A stretch of 64,000 nt of DNA, from NCBI GenBank assembly GCA_963678705.1, contig OY783208.1, positions 9,529,282-9,593,281 of the forward strand, in the 5' to 3' direction. Numbering within the stretch: position 1 is the first letter of the stretch; the number at the start of each line of letters is the position of its first letter. The translations under genes were made by a program, and so were the position numbers. The notes below the pieces were generated by a model. That model worked only from the letters and a program-made list of their open reading frames with translations. It had not been told where the DNA came from and did no database searches. The stretch is from Panorpa germanica (Eukaryota; Arthropoda; Insecta; Mecoptera; Panorpidae). Of the stretch, positions 46,021-57,450 are shown piece by piece.

Positions 46021-49000
46021 TCTGTGCTTGCAGTTAAGCTGCTATTAGGAAGATACAAGATTACTTAAATGATGAAAACATCGTCAAATATGGAGGATCG
46101 ATAAAAATAGTTAAAATACGTAATGCCTCAAAATTGGAATGGTCTAGGGTTCATAGTTTTCTTTTTTAAATGATTAAAACAGCTCGCTTCCATATATATC
46201 ATAGTTTTTAGCTCAATTTAAAGAAATAACATAATTTTTACCTATAAAAAAAATGGTGACACGTGTTTCAAAAACTACGTGCATATAAAAAAAAACTTTT
46301 TTGAAACCGAAAAAGGAAAATTATCAAAACAATACCTATTTACGAAAATATTTAAATAAAAGCAGTAAGAAATATTAAATGTGAGTTATGAACCGGCAAA
46401 TTTTACATCATCATACATTTCTTTCCATAACAATAATTTCATTATTATTACTTTGTTTAAGTATTAAATTTAAATTTGAATTTGCATTGATAATATAAAT
46501 TTGAAGTTAATTTAGTTAATTATTTAATTATTATGCTATTACATTTTTGCATTGACGGTCCGTCCAGTACCTCCTTAAACATCGCCACCGTGTACTTATT
46601 GCAGTTATTTAATTACCTACATCTTAATACTAACATACTGTTGGTTTTGATGTGATTTTAATTTTACATCAATAAATAACATAAAACATTTAGCTCACAA
46701 GTTTATCTGCATGTTCCGGAGATCGCTTTGAAACATCTTTAGCAGCTTCACGTGTTACCTCATTGCAATCAGCAACACCTCAGCAAACTCCTTTGTTATG
46801 TTTCATCCTTTCAGTATATATATATTAATCTCTGAAAATAAAAACAACATATTACAATTTGAATTCTAAATAGTGAATGAATGAAGGAACAAAAACGTTT
46901 TTCATTATCAAATAAATAGACAATATTTTAAAGTAAATGTAGAGAACTACGAGGAAGGAATCTGGACGTAGAGGGTTTAAAGTTCAACCAAGTTAATGTA
47001 CCCTCATATTACATGGATCAAGATAGTTGCATAGGTCCAACCTCGAAATAATTCCGCACGATTTTTTTCCTCGCGCTTTTAGTTCCATATACGAACACAC
47101 ACAGAATTCCATGTGTTACAGAATTCGCGTTGCGTTGTATATTCTCGCAGAATTATTCCGCAATCAGATACGGGCCTTATACTTATAAATCAATTAATGA
47201 GGTCGATATATATACAGGATTACTGGTAAAATGTTACGATCCCTTTAAGGGATCATAGCTATCAAATGACGTATAAATCTATGAGCCAACCAAAAACCAA
47301 TTAGACAACATTTAAAATTATATTAAAAAAAGCAAAATGACTATGAATAGAGAAAAAAAAAACTAAAAAATGATACAATTAATTAAATTTTAAAATAATA
47401 ATATAGATATAAAAGAAATATTATTAAAATTAAAAGGTGTGCATTTATTAATCTATATAATTTTCCAAACACAAACTATCTATTAATTTAGCATTAACAT
47501 CTGCAAAAATGTATTTACAAAATTTGAGCTGATATACTCTCTTTCTATCTCTTATCGGTGTCGTCAAAAATTTACTTTTTACAAATGTAATCAAGGTATT
47601 ACATTCCTAGAACATTTTGCATTAAAAATACTGTCCTAAATACATTTCATTTTGAGTTTTTAAATTAAAGGTAGTAAAGGTAAATTAATGGAAAAAACCG
47701 CAAATACTTATCATAGCACATGGAATCATATGAACATACACGAACTTGCGATTTTAATTCCGCGCGAAAAAAGTAGTTCATTTATATATATAAATGAATT
47801 ATTGCAACAAAAAGACACCGTGCCTGTGTTAAATGAAAGCTTGTAAGATAAGTCTTATAAAGCAGCGATTTACCAAAAAAAAAACCATTTGATCATTTTC
47901 ATACCGGTAACGGCAAACTTCCGTAATTAAAATTTCTTTAATTTAAAACACTTTGCAGTGTGAACAGAACAAATAGAAGTAGGTTTGGCAACAGCTAGTA
48001 CAACTAAACGCAAAAAGGACTTTAGCTACTAAATTTATACATTGTAAGTCAATTCGTGTTATATTTACCAATTGCTTTTTAATCAGAAGTCACCATGTGT
48101 TGCTATACTATATATTCCAAAGCCAAAATAAATTCTAAATTCTATAATATATAATCAATATAATCATTTAATCAAATTTACTAACATGACGGTGGATGAA
48201 CACTGCCTTTTCCGTGTCTCATGAAATTCATTTTGTATCCAGCCACCATTTATTGACTTAAGAGCACTCTAAACTTGCGAGGCCAAATGCGGCAGGCGCT
48301 ATAGATGTTCTTCTTCACACTACATTTCTGCTTTATTTCCATTAATTAATTTTGTGCTTTCTTAAAAATGAGGAACACATATTTAATAAATTGTTAGTGA
48401 TATACATACTACATACTGATTAATAAATATATATTTTTGCGTGTGCAAAGTTTTACTGTACAGTTCTTAAATTTATTTAAACTTGCTAAGTTTTATAATA
48501 AACAAAGTAGAAGCACGAAGTCAATTAAAAAATAGACAATTTACAAATGTTCATGAAGTAGTACTAGCCTAACACCTTACGGGTAATGAATGATACTATT
48601 GAAGTTTATTCAGAAATGTTTTTAAAATACTATTACAAATAATTTGGATTGATTATTTTATTAGCAGTCGTCATTAAAATATATGAATGCAAGTAAATGA
48701 GCATATTGGATATATAACTGCACTTTCTGTGTAATTGTGAATACAATAAATGTTAATGTCAAAGTGGTTACGGCCCATTCAAAAAAGTAATTAATATAAT
48801 AAGAAACTAATTTCAAGCAAATTTATTTTAGAATTATAATATTTACAAATTAGTTCCCTTGTAAAACCTGTTTCCTATAGAATGTGATCAAATTTAAATA
48901 TTTTTTTTATTTAACTATTTTCATTTACAATCTATCAAAATCATGATATTAAATAAATTTATGTCATTAGACTACTGTTTTGTGAGTAGTGGATCAGTAA

Positions 49001-51160
49001 TCCAGTTCCTCTTAACTTAAGACAGTAATTCGTCGGTATTTACTTAGGCCATAAATCTCTGATCTTCGACAGAATCAAATATGGCTAGTTGCAAACTTAA
49101 GGCAAAATTCAGGTGTTTAATATAAATAATTTGTTAAACAGCCACACTTATTTTATTATGTTACAGAATTACAAAAAAAAAAATTCAAGATTTATTGCGA
49201 TCTGATGTTTTAATAACAATTTGACCCTTTTCTCAGCTTCACAAAAACATCCAACTAGCCAATTTTGACTTTACACAACTCATATGGAGTGGACGTAACG
49301 TTACTTAATATCCATCTTATTATATTTTGCATACGATTGTCACTACCTTAGGTAAATTCTACATCAGATTCATTTAAATCAACATAATAATAAAACCAGA
49401 CATTGTCAAAAGTTTCACGATATTCATATTTACCTGAACGCTAGAGCAGAACTCTGTTATCAGTTTTATACCATCTCAATGGAATTTCAAGCATTGTGTT
49501 TTTTTTTTTGGTATCCTCAAGTTCTGTTAATCGAAATATGAAACGTTCAATATAACAAATTCTTCTCAGCTCAGATCCTCTGAAAGAACAAAAATAATTA
49601 ATTCGTCACAACTCTTAAATAATAGAGCTAATAAAGAATATAAATAATAGAAAGACTCACTTTATGCATTTCAAGACGATCAGGTATCGAGACTTTGTTA
49701 CAGACATTGTCACTGTCTCACCCAAACATTGGGACAGGATCCATCTTTGTAGCAACCAATTAATTGCACCTGAAATAATAATTATTACTATTTATTCAAA
49801 ATTTGATTTATTTAAAAAAATATATATATTTAAGTGCATTGATAAACGTTTACTATGACTTGAAACATTCTGATTACCAATTTTCACTCTACGTAAAAAA
49901 AATCGTGCTTAGTTTCTGTTAAAAATTTAAATTTGATGTTAAAAGTTTTTCATTTCAAGAATAGAAACTTAAAACTGAAAATTGTAAAAAAAACTACTGC
50001 AGTTTGGTTTAGGATGCTTTTTAAAAGTATTAGGTTCAATATAGTATATTTTATATAATACAGTTTAAAAATAAAATGTCTTGTTAAGTTTTATAAAAAA
50101 AACCTTTGGTTTTCTATAAGGGACGTTGCAAGAACTTAATCGAGCGCGAATTTATTATTTTATTTTTTATGTAATTTTACAATATATTTAAACTTTTAAC
50201 GTATGAACTTATAAATACAACTCTTATCTTAGAACTATAACTTAACACTAAAACTAAATAATTACCTAAATAACTTGTTTTTATTAAGTTTTTAATAAAT
50301 AATAAGTCAAAATATTTCATTTTGAATAAAAATTCAGTCTAATCTAAAATTATTACATCAAACGTTTTCTGTACACTTTATTTGGTTAGATATTATGCTC
50401 ATAACTGTTGCATTAAAGTGACATTATAACCTCATAAATAATTTTTCAACTTTAAACATTGAAATTGTCTACTTCTTAATGCTAAACGATATAATACATG
50501 TTTTATACTGAATTTCTATTGTGTTTTATTATATTAAAGCACCTTTAAACATACGAATATAGAGTAAATTTTCTACAATTTATAATTCTCGAAGTTGTCG
50601 TAATAAGCACTTTCCACTGTGTAGACAGACTGATGTGTAAACTTAGGTTCGTTAATGTAAATTTCACATTATAAAGTCAAATATGTTAATGAAATGTTAT
50701 ATTTCATTGCATACCATATACAAGTATAGTTGTAATAAAATCTTTTAAACTTTCCCAGCTACCGATATAAAGCAACAAAATTTAAACAAGTAACTGTTGT
50801 TGTATTTTAATAATTAGAGGCAAACATTAAATATATTAACTAATTTGACAGAGAATATACTGATAAACTTACCACTGCAACTATTAATATGTGTACACCG
50901 TGTAAACCATTTATGCGCCAAAAAATAAAACAATGGCGGAGATAATTGACAAGAAAAAACCAGTATATTCTTTGTAAACAAAAAGCAACAAGAAGTAAAA
51001 GACCGAACGAATTTCAAGGCGAACTACGGTGTTGGCAGACAGAGCGTTCAGCGATGGTAACGTATCTGCTACACAACGGTAAAAAATATAACTATAAATA
51101 TAAATATGAAGATAAATAGATATGATAGCCACATAAAGTACACGTTCATGTGGCTTATTA
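46021..51160. other. 5-kb AT-rich stretch with no supported gene
   Basis: I found no frame with a recognisable domain, no RNA gene and no tandem array. Small features only: a 22-bp perfect palindrome around 47777-47798, and a weak facing pair of AATAATTC-type motifs near 47050 and 47150. ORFs up to about 75 codons here look random. Confidence 0.45.
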
Positions 51161-51260
51161 TCACGTTATACAGACCCGTATTTGAAGGAGGCCGGCGGGG
51201 CTACTGCGCTGGAGCCTCTACAACGGAGAGGCTACCACAATTTTTAAATGGGCTTATTTT
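51161..51260. other. Small GC-rich island
   Basis: About 70 bp (51170-51240, GGAGGCCGGCGGGGCTACTG and neighbours) are far more GC-rich than the surrounding kilobases. Two frames are open but no domain is recognised. Confidence 0.4.
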
Positions 51261-51269
51261 TTCATGTCT

Positions 51270-51400
51270 TCATAAAAATGTACTATACATTGATAAAATT
51301 GCGTACCACAATCTCACATTATTTAATTTTTTTTTAATTATTCGCGAAATTGTAAAAAATATTAACAATTAAAATATTTTTTTTTTCAAATAGTATCTTT
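51270..51400. repeat. Dispersed repeat family, copy 2 (short)
   Basis: ATACATTGATAAAATTGCGTACCA, ATTCGCGAAATTG and AATATTAACAATTAAAAT parallel the left half of the copies at 45.5 and 55.5 kb. Confidence 0.5.
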
Positions 51401-51521
51401 AATTAAGCAGTGTTCTTAAGGAGCGATTTTAGTCGACCGAGTTAAGTCGATTGTCAGCATCGACCACTGAGAATCTGAAGCGTTCTCAGATTCAGGTAAT
51501 ATTCAACTTTTGTATGAATAC

Positions 51522-51900
51522 GCAATGGGCTTGTGTACGCATTTTTTAGTGGTCGATTTTTCAATTGTTGATTGAAATTGATGTTAATAAATGTGTATTG
51601 CCGTGTCTATTTTCTTAAATATCTAAATGTTGACGGAGACATAGCAATTAAAAATATTAATTGTATTTTAGCGCTAGACATGTCAGCCATTTGTATGATG
51701 TGAAATACATTTTATACGTCAGTTATTTGTTGAGTGGGTCAGTGCTGTGGTAATGTATAGTAGCTGTTGGTAGTCGAAATAATCAAGTCAAGTCAAAGAA
51801 TAATAAGTTTTTATTTTATTTAACCCTGTTACGGCAGACATAATATTGAAATTTTATTGTTTCTTGAAATAGCTGTAAATAATATTTGATATTATGATAC
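51522..51900. repeat. Dispersed repeat, unoccupied copy
   Basis: Aligns with 61436-61789: GCAATGGGC, TTTTTTAGTGGTCGATTTTT, TTGATTGAAATTGATGTTAA, TTGTATGATGTGAAAT, GTCAGTGCTGTGGTAATGT and AATAATATTTGATA are shared in order. It continues past the point where the other copy is interrupted by a Helitron (between 51891 and 51892). Confidence 0.92.
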
Positions 51901-52280
51901 ATAAATACATATAGCGGAGATTTATGAGCTGTAAGGTTGGCAACTTGTAAAATTGTTAGAATTGTCATGTGCACAGTTAAGAACGTTTTTATATTTGAAA
52001 ATACGAAGTGCTAGTACAAAGATGCAAATCGATTATTATTTTAGTACACTGTTGCCATTTATATCTAACTATAAAACCATGCAGTAATGTTTCACCAAAA
52101 GTTATAAACAGGATTCACACCGCAGTAAAGTTTCAAACCATACTACTATTATTACAGACATTTTCATATCTATCTATATTTATTAGTAATACCCAATAAT
52201 GAAAACAATAAAAGAATAGACAAATTGTATGAGGTATTTTTATATATCTATACATCAAAAGTCGATGAATATATAGTGGG
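51901..52280. other. No supported gene
   Basis: AT-rich DNA between the dispersed repeat and the Jockey-like relic. It may include the untranslated leader of the latter. Confidence 0.35.
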
Positions 52281-53050
52281 GGATGGTGCCTGCACAATGT
52301 CATCGTTGACAGAGATTCGGACATAACACCATGACATGCCGTCATGTTTTTGCATAAATGCTGTGTGCTGGTAAACATAGTTACGAAAAATTCCCTTTAC
52401 AAGGACGTGCGGACGCAAGTATCCGCTATAAATGTGCATCGTGCCATGGCGATCATAGTGCTTGATATAGAGGATGTCCTGTATTCATGCAAATATGAGA
52501 AAAATTAATTGTAAACCACAAAAACCGACAAAATGGATCAACAGAAGAACCAATACCTGGACATCATCAACAATACGCAAATTTCAGAGATGCTCCATTT
52601 CTACTAACAATATATGGAACAAGAAGAATGCAACACCATCAATATCACATCGACAGTAGCAACAACAATTATTAGTCAAGATCCACCCCAAACCACCTAA
52701 GACTCAAACCCCAGTACCTATTATACCAAAGTTGACGGTGAAAGAAATAAAATCTATTCTATTTTTCCCACCATTGACAAGAGTCACTTAGCATTATAAT
52801 AAAAAATAAAAAAAAAACAATACAGAAAATAAAAATAATCCAATAATCGGACCAAAAAGTGTCTCAGCTAAATTACCTGCCCCTGAAATATCTGCAAACA
52901 TCATTGCTGAAAGTTTAGCTAATAATCAAACCATACAAGAAAATCTTCCGTCAATGCCTCAAAACCCAAAGCCGCGGCTTTTCTAGGTATCGTTTGAGAT
53001 CTAGGAGGCCAACCGCAAGTTTAGACTGTAGATCCTCCTTTTCCTCCACA
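52281..53050 (+). pseudogene. Jockey-like ORF1 (Gag) relic with three zinc knuckles
   Basis: In one frame from about 52312: RFGHNTMTCRH, then a stop, then MLCAGKHSYEKF, then YKCASCHGDHSA, a stop, and YRGCPVF. This is the run of three CCHC-like knuckles of Jockey-clade ORF1 proteins, the last with HSAxYRGC as is usual. The proteins coat element RNA. Downstream to 53.0 kb the sequence is proline/glutamine/threonine-rich in pieces, fitting the ORF1 tail. At least three stops interrupt it. Confidence 0.65.
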
Positions 53051-53159
53051 TTAATATTTCCTTTACTTATTTAAAACAATTGTACCGCTAATAAAAATAA
53101 TAATAAACGCAGTGGGTGGCGTTAAAGCTTTAAACTACTAAATAGTAGTAATAATTGAG

Positions 53160-54350
53160 GAATCCTTCATAAATTACAGAAGGAACTATTTTCAGCGTGT
53201 CCGCCAATACAGAATATTCGATCACCAAATGGTATTTGTTCATATTAAGACATACCACCAGTAAACATATTCAATCATTGATTCAGGATAGTAAAAATTG
53301 TAAATTTGCTGGAATTGGCGATATCCAAATCGAATTTTTCAAAATTCTCGACCGGAAACCAATCGCGTTGCTGACGAATATTGCTAATAAGTGTCTTCCT
53401 TTTAAACACTTCCTGCAGGATGGAAACACGAGGTAGTTGTACCTGTTAAAAAAGATACGAAAGATCCAAAACTTCGAAGCATTTAACTTTTACACGCTAT
53501 CTCCAAGGTGATGGAAAAAGTTATCAACGAACGTCTTACATTGAACTTGGCAAGACACAACATTTTGTCTAATGACCAATTTGGTTTTAAACAAAAACGA
53601 AGCAAAAGCGCCCAATTAAAGGAACACTGTGCGCATGCTTTCCTAGATGTATAAGGTGCATTCGATACAGTGTGGCACCGTGGGTTGTTGTACAAGATGT
53701 ACTTATTAAAGTTCCCATTCACTTTTATAAAATGTATAGATTCCTACATTAGCAACAGAACATTTACAATCAGAGAGGAGAAGGATTACTCCAGCACATA
53801 CAAGATATGTCTCCCCAATACTCTACAACATCTACATTGCGGACTTCCCGGATCTAGGTAAACCATTTACATAGCTAGATCTAGAGATCTGCAGCTTGCC
53901 AATTAAAAAATGCGTTACATCGAGTCTCCAGTTTCTGCACAAATTGGCGCATTAAGATTAATGCGTTAAGAACACTATGTATACTTTTCCAACTGATAAT
54001 TTGATTGGCTGCCTAAGATATTATACTTGGGCATTTTGTTGACAAGGACGCTCAATTTCAATCCTGACATTGAAAGCAGAGTAAACAAAGCTAACCAACG
54101 TATAGCCATCCTACAATCGCTACTGCATAGAAATTCAAAATTAAGCATACCTAACCGACTATTGATTTATAAAACATATATTACGGCAGTGTTACTCTTC
54201 GATTTAACCATATGTAGTCAATCGCCGAACTTTAAACACCTAGAAGCCGAGCGAAATAAACTTTTACACTGCATTACGGGACATGCGGCATACGGTGGGT
54301 ACTACGTAATGCACGCATTAGATACAAACTCCACATTTCTACACTGACAA
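53160..54350 (+). pseudogene. Jockey-like reverse transcriptase relic
   Basis: IGDIQIEFFKILDRKPIALL, then NKCLPFKHF, VVPVKKDTKD, AISKVMEKVINERL, LSNDQFGFKQKRS, an aspartate block LDV-GAFDTVWHRGLLYKM (motif A, 53650), and at the end LGILLTRTLNFNPDIESRV with RNSKLSIPNRLLIYKTYI and NKLLHCITG. These follow Jockey-clade RT order. The catalytic YADD block is not recognisable in the 53.85-54.0 kb part, and five or more stops or shifts are visible. No endonuclease remains between ORF1 and RT. Confidence 0.72.
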
Positions 54351-54414
54351 GTGTTACATATGCGAAGGTACTTTTCTCTTATAAATCTTTATCTGAGAAA
54401 AATTAGGCAAATGC

Positions 54415-55060
54415 ATGGGAAAACTGCACAGAGTAACAAGAAAGGATTGGGGACTGCGACTGCAGTTAAATGCACCCCAACGATTTATTTTATTGATGAT
54501 ATCAAGATTCTGCAGAACAGTTTCAACTGATGCGTTACAAGTACTAACTGGTAGGTTGCCGATAGCCTTGCAAGTAATCAAAACGGGAATGAACTATTAT
54601 ATTAGAAAGAACTTGTCAATGTCATTTAACGGAATTATTATTGAAACAATAGATGGAGATGGGGTAGACCATGGAAGACGAAATCAAAATCGAAAATAAA
54701 AGAGCAGTTCATGAGAAAACTACATAGCAGAACAGATGGGATATGGGAGAATGGAAAAAGGGAGAACAACTTATCACCACATTAAGAATGTCAAGTTTGT
54801 AAAGCAGAATAAGTAGTTTCAACCAGGACTGCATTTATCTTTTTTAGTAAGCGGCCATGGATCCATTAAAGCAAAGTTAGTCTAGTTTGGAGTTGAGAGT
54901 GATGATAGGTGCAGATGTGGTGAACGGGAAACACTGATGCATATATTGAAAGAATGCCCACATTACTATGAAGCAAGAGTAAAATTTCAAGATAGAATAA
55001 AAGTCAGAGAAATTGGAAGTCTACAGTATCCAGTATGTGAAGAAATTAGTTAAAAAAGTT
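54415..55060 (+). pseudogene. R1/LOA-like LINE C-terminal fragment
   Basis: APQRFILLMISRFCRTVST then DALQVLTGRLPIALQV is the standard C-terminal landmark of R1/LOA-type polymerases (QR-x8-YRT-x-S-x-AL-x-V-x-x-G-x-xP). About 300 bp on is LVSGHGSIKAKLV and CRCGERETLMHILKECPHYY, the C-x-CG-x4-T-x-x-H-x4-C knuckle region. The RT core is not part of this copy. Adjacent to, but of a different clade than, the Jockey relic. Confidence 0.65.
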
Positions 55061-55069
55061 AGTATAAAA

Positions 55070-55520
55070 AGTTAAGTGGAATAGAATAAGTGGACCAAGC
55101 AGCACATAGGGGTGTATGTCTGGGAGGTGCTATTAAATTTAATAAACGAAAAATTTGCTATTTATTCTTTTTAACTTGGTTTCTTTTGTTTCGATTCGTT
55201 TGAATCGCATATCTGGGTTGTGTGTTCCATCAAATATTATATTACGATAATTACAAAAAATAATGTTGATTACTTATTTTTTCTGTGACATCTTATGCAT
55301 AGCTAAAAGTTGCAGCAAAACTGAAATTATGATTTGATATAGTTCCGTCAAATTTTGGATATGGAAAAATATATACTTCAACATATAACTTCATGTCAAA
55401 AACTTCAATCATACAAGAAAAAACGACACCTAAAAAATGAGTTCACAAGCTTATAGTAAATCTTGCAACACAATAATTCAATAAATGCAATTGGGTTGTG
55501 AACCATATCTGAATTTATAT
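55070..55520. other. No supported gene
   Basis: AT-rich, non-coding. Contains the junction between the LINE fragment and the next dispersed repeat. Confidence 0.35.
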
Positions 55521-55880
55521 AAAACTGCGTTGTATAAAGTTGGCTATTAAAACTTCAAATGTCCAATTATTTTTATCGAATTCGCAATAATATAGAAGTT
55601 ATTAACGATTGAAATAGTTTTTTTTTCATCTAATAATTAAAGGAATCAAAAATTACAAAAAAATCACCTTTACAATCAAGTGCAAACAAGAGATGTAGTA
55701 TTAGACGTCAAAGCTGTAACAGCTATTGCGTCGATCCATAAGGAATAATGACAGGAATGTTACGCAGCAAAGAAAATTGATATTTTGAAAAGATATACAT
55801 CTCTCAATCTTTCGATAAATAAAAAATGAAATACACCAATATACGTTTATTAACCAATATTTCAATAAAGAATTAAAAAA
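55521..55880. repeat. Dispersed repeat family, copy 3
   Basis: Matches 45.5-46.0 kb in order (GTATAAAGTTGGCTA, ATTCGCAATAATATAGAAG, TTATTAACGATTGAAA, ACGTTTATTAACCAATATTTCAATAAAG), with indels. Confidence 0.65.
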
Positions 55881-56280
55881 GCGGCTCCTAAAAAATGAGG
55901 TAACAACCCAATTACATAATATGAAGATTACGTATTTAAATATAGGGTAAGACAGAGAGGAAGAGATTCTTCATTTGCCTTGTAGTATGTTTCGTACCTG
56001 TCTGGGCCATGACAAATGTCAGCTTCGTACTAGCATGCGTACAGTTTTCAACGAATAGTGCATGAAGTTGTTGTACCAGTACATTGATTGATGATCAAGT
56101 ATATATGTGTCGTGATAACGTCCGTTTAAATTGCTGCAAATAAAACACAATGTGTTAGAATGGTTGCCTATGTCACACATGAATAACAGTTTGACTCATT
56201 CACAAATAGAGCGACTGATATAAACTAGCGTTTGTCGTGTCACAAGAAACACTTGTTTCATGTATTTCACAAAAATCATA
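55881..56280. other. No supported gene
   Basis: Mixed-composition DNA without recognisable domains. Nothing repeated elsewhere in the window was noticed. Confidence 0.35.
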
Positions 56281-56770
56281 GTGTTAAAAAAGAAAAAGGA
56301 AAAAGGATAAAGAGAAAGTAGAAATTTAAAACAGATGATATTGACAAAGTAGAGGAATTTAGCTATCTAGGGTACACATTAAAAAAACAATGCGGATTTA
56401 GCAATGAGAAGGTGCGGATATGCAAAAGAGGCTATAGATGTTTGATAGACTAATAACGAGTATGATGATGTACGGAAAAGAGATATGGGAGTAGAAGGAG
56501 CAAGAGAAATTAGAAAGAATCCAGGAGAGATACATTAAATGGATTAAACGTGCGCTGAACAGGTGCACGCCAAGATACATGATAATGGAGGAATTAAAAG
56601 GGACAAGATAAGAATAGAAGCAGGCAGGAGAGCGATAAAATACGAGGAGAAAATGAGTTGAAGGCGAAATCATAAGAAAAATTAGGGAGGTGAGTAAAAA
56701 GGAGGATGGGGAAGGAGGCCCTAAAAAGAGAAAGGAATATTAGAGAGAGAGATACCAGAATTAAGAGAAA
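56281..56770 (+). pseudogene. Non-LTR reverse transcriptase fragment, copy 2 (C-terminal)
   Basis: KFKTDDIDKVEEFSYLGYT starts about 56325, followed by pieces of a YGKEIWE and LERIQERYIKWI reading, TPRYMIMEEL and a K-x-RIEAGRRA-x-KYEE reading spread over three frames. This is the segment that follows the fragment at 33.1-33.4 kb in the parent LINE. The sequence is strikingly purine-rich on the plus strand. No continuous frame. Confidence 0.6.
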
Positions 56771-57038
56771 AAGCAATTAAAATGTTGTGACAAAAGACAA
56801 AAAGAAATTGGCGAGTAAGGCCGTCCGTACATGGATCGACTGATTGCAAATGTGAGACCCGAATCTGCCCGAACCGAATGAGAATGCAACTGTTTTGTTA
56901 GTGAGAGACACGTGTATACGAGTGAGATAACACACATAGCACGAACGAAACTAAACTGATTTTATATTGGTTTTGAGCGACTATGTTTCTTGGTCGCCGG
57001 GCAATTGCATTGCATGCTTTTGATGGTGACATTATGAG

Positions 57039-57450
57039 CAGAGATGTGCACAAATACTATTCAAAAGTATTTAAATACATACATACATACAAATACCTTA
57101 GAATAGGATACAATAAAATCCCCTATTATGCTATTGTTAAAAATTCTATAGAGTCACGAAACACGGCTCGACATGGCTCGTTATCGTTTTCGTTGGAAAC
57201 TTCGTTGCGCGGCTAGTTTGCAAACAGTCGACCTGTGCCCAGTTATAAAATCGCACGAACATCGCAGACTTCGGTCGTTCGAGTAAATATCACTAGCCTA
57301 GTATGTTAATTTCATACTTTGGAATTTTACAGAAAAACAATTTGGTATTTTCCAAGAAAAAGTACGTAACCTCTACTCGGTCTTTATGTAAGGGTCGCTC
57401 AGCTTGAGAACAGGAAGCATTCAACAAACAAATAGTGTTAAACCTCAAAA
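57039..57450 (+). mobile_element. hAT-like terminal fragment
   Basis: CAGAGATGTGCACAAATACT followed by AAAGTATTTAAATACATAC resembles the common hAT end CAGAGATGTGCAAA with AAGTATTTAAATAC subterminal motifs. About 200 bp further is TATAAAA (57244) with a downstream GGTCGTTCG, which could be a core promoter. No transposase follows: the mariner begins at 57453. No 8-bp duplication partner was found. Confidence 0.45.

Noticed and set aside
47040-47170. Facing AATAATTC-type motifs that might be a small MITE
   Set aside because: Only about 13 of 16 bases pair and no duplication flanks it.
47777-47798. Perfect 22-bp palindrome TTCATTTATATATATAAATGAA
   Set aside because: AT-rich palindromes of this size are expected by chance in such DNA.
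56398-56776. Minus-strand Ser/Leu/Phe-rich frames
   Set aside because: Antisense of the purine-rich LINE fragment; no initiation context or domain.
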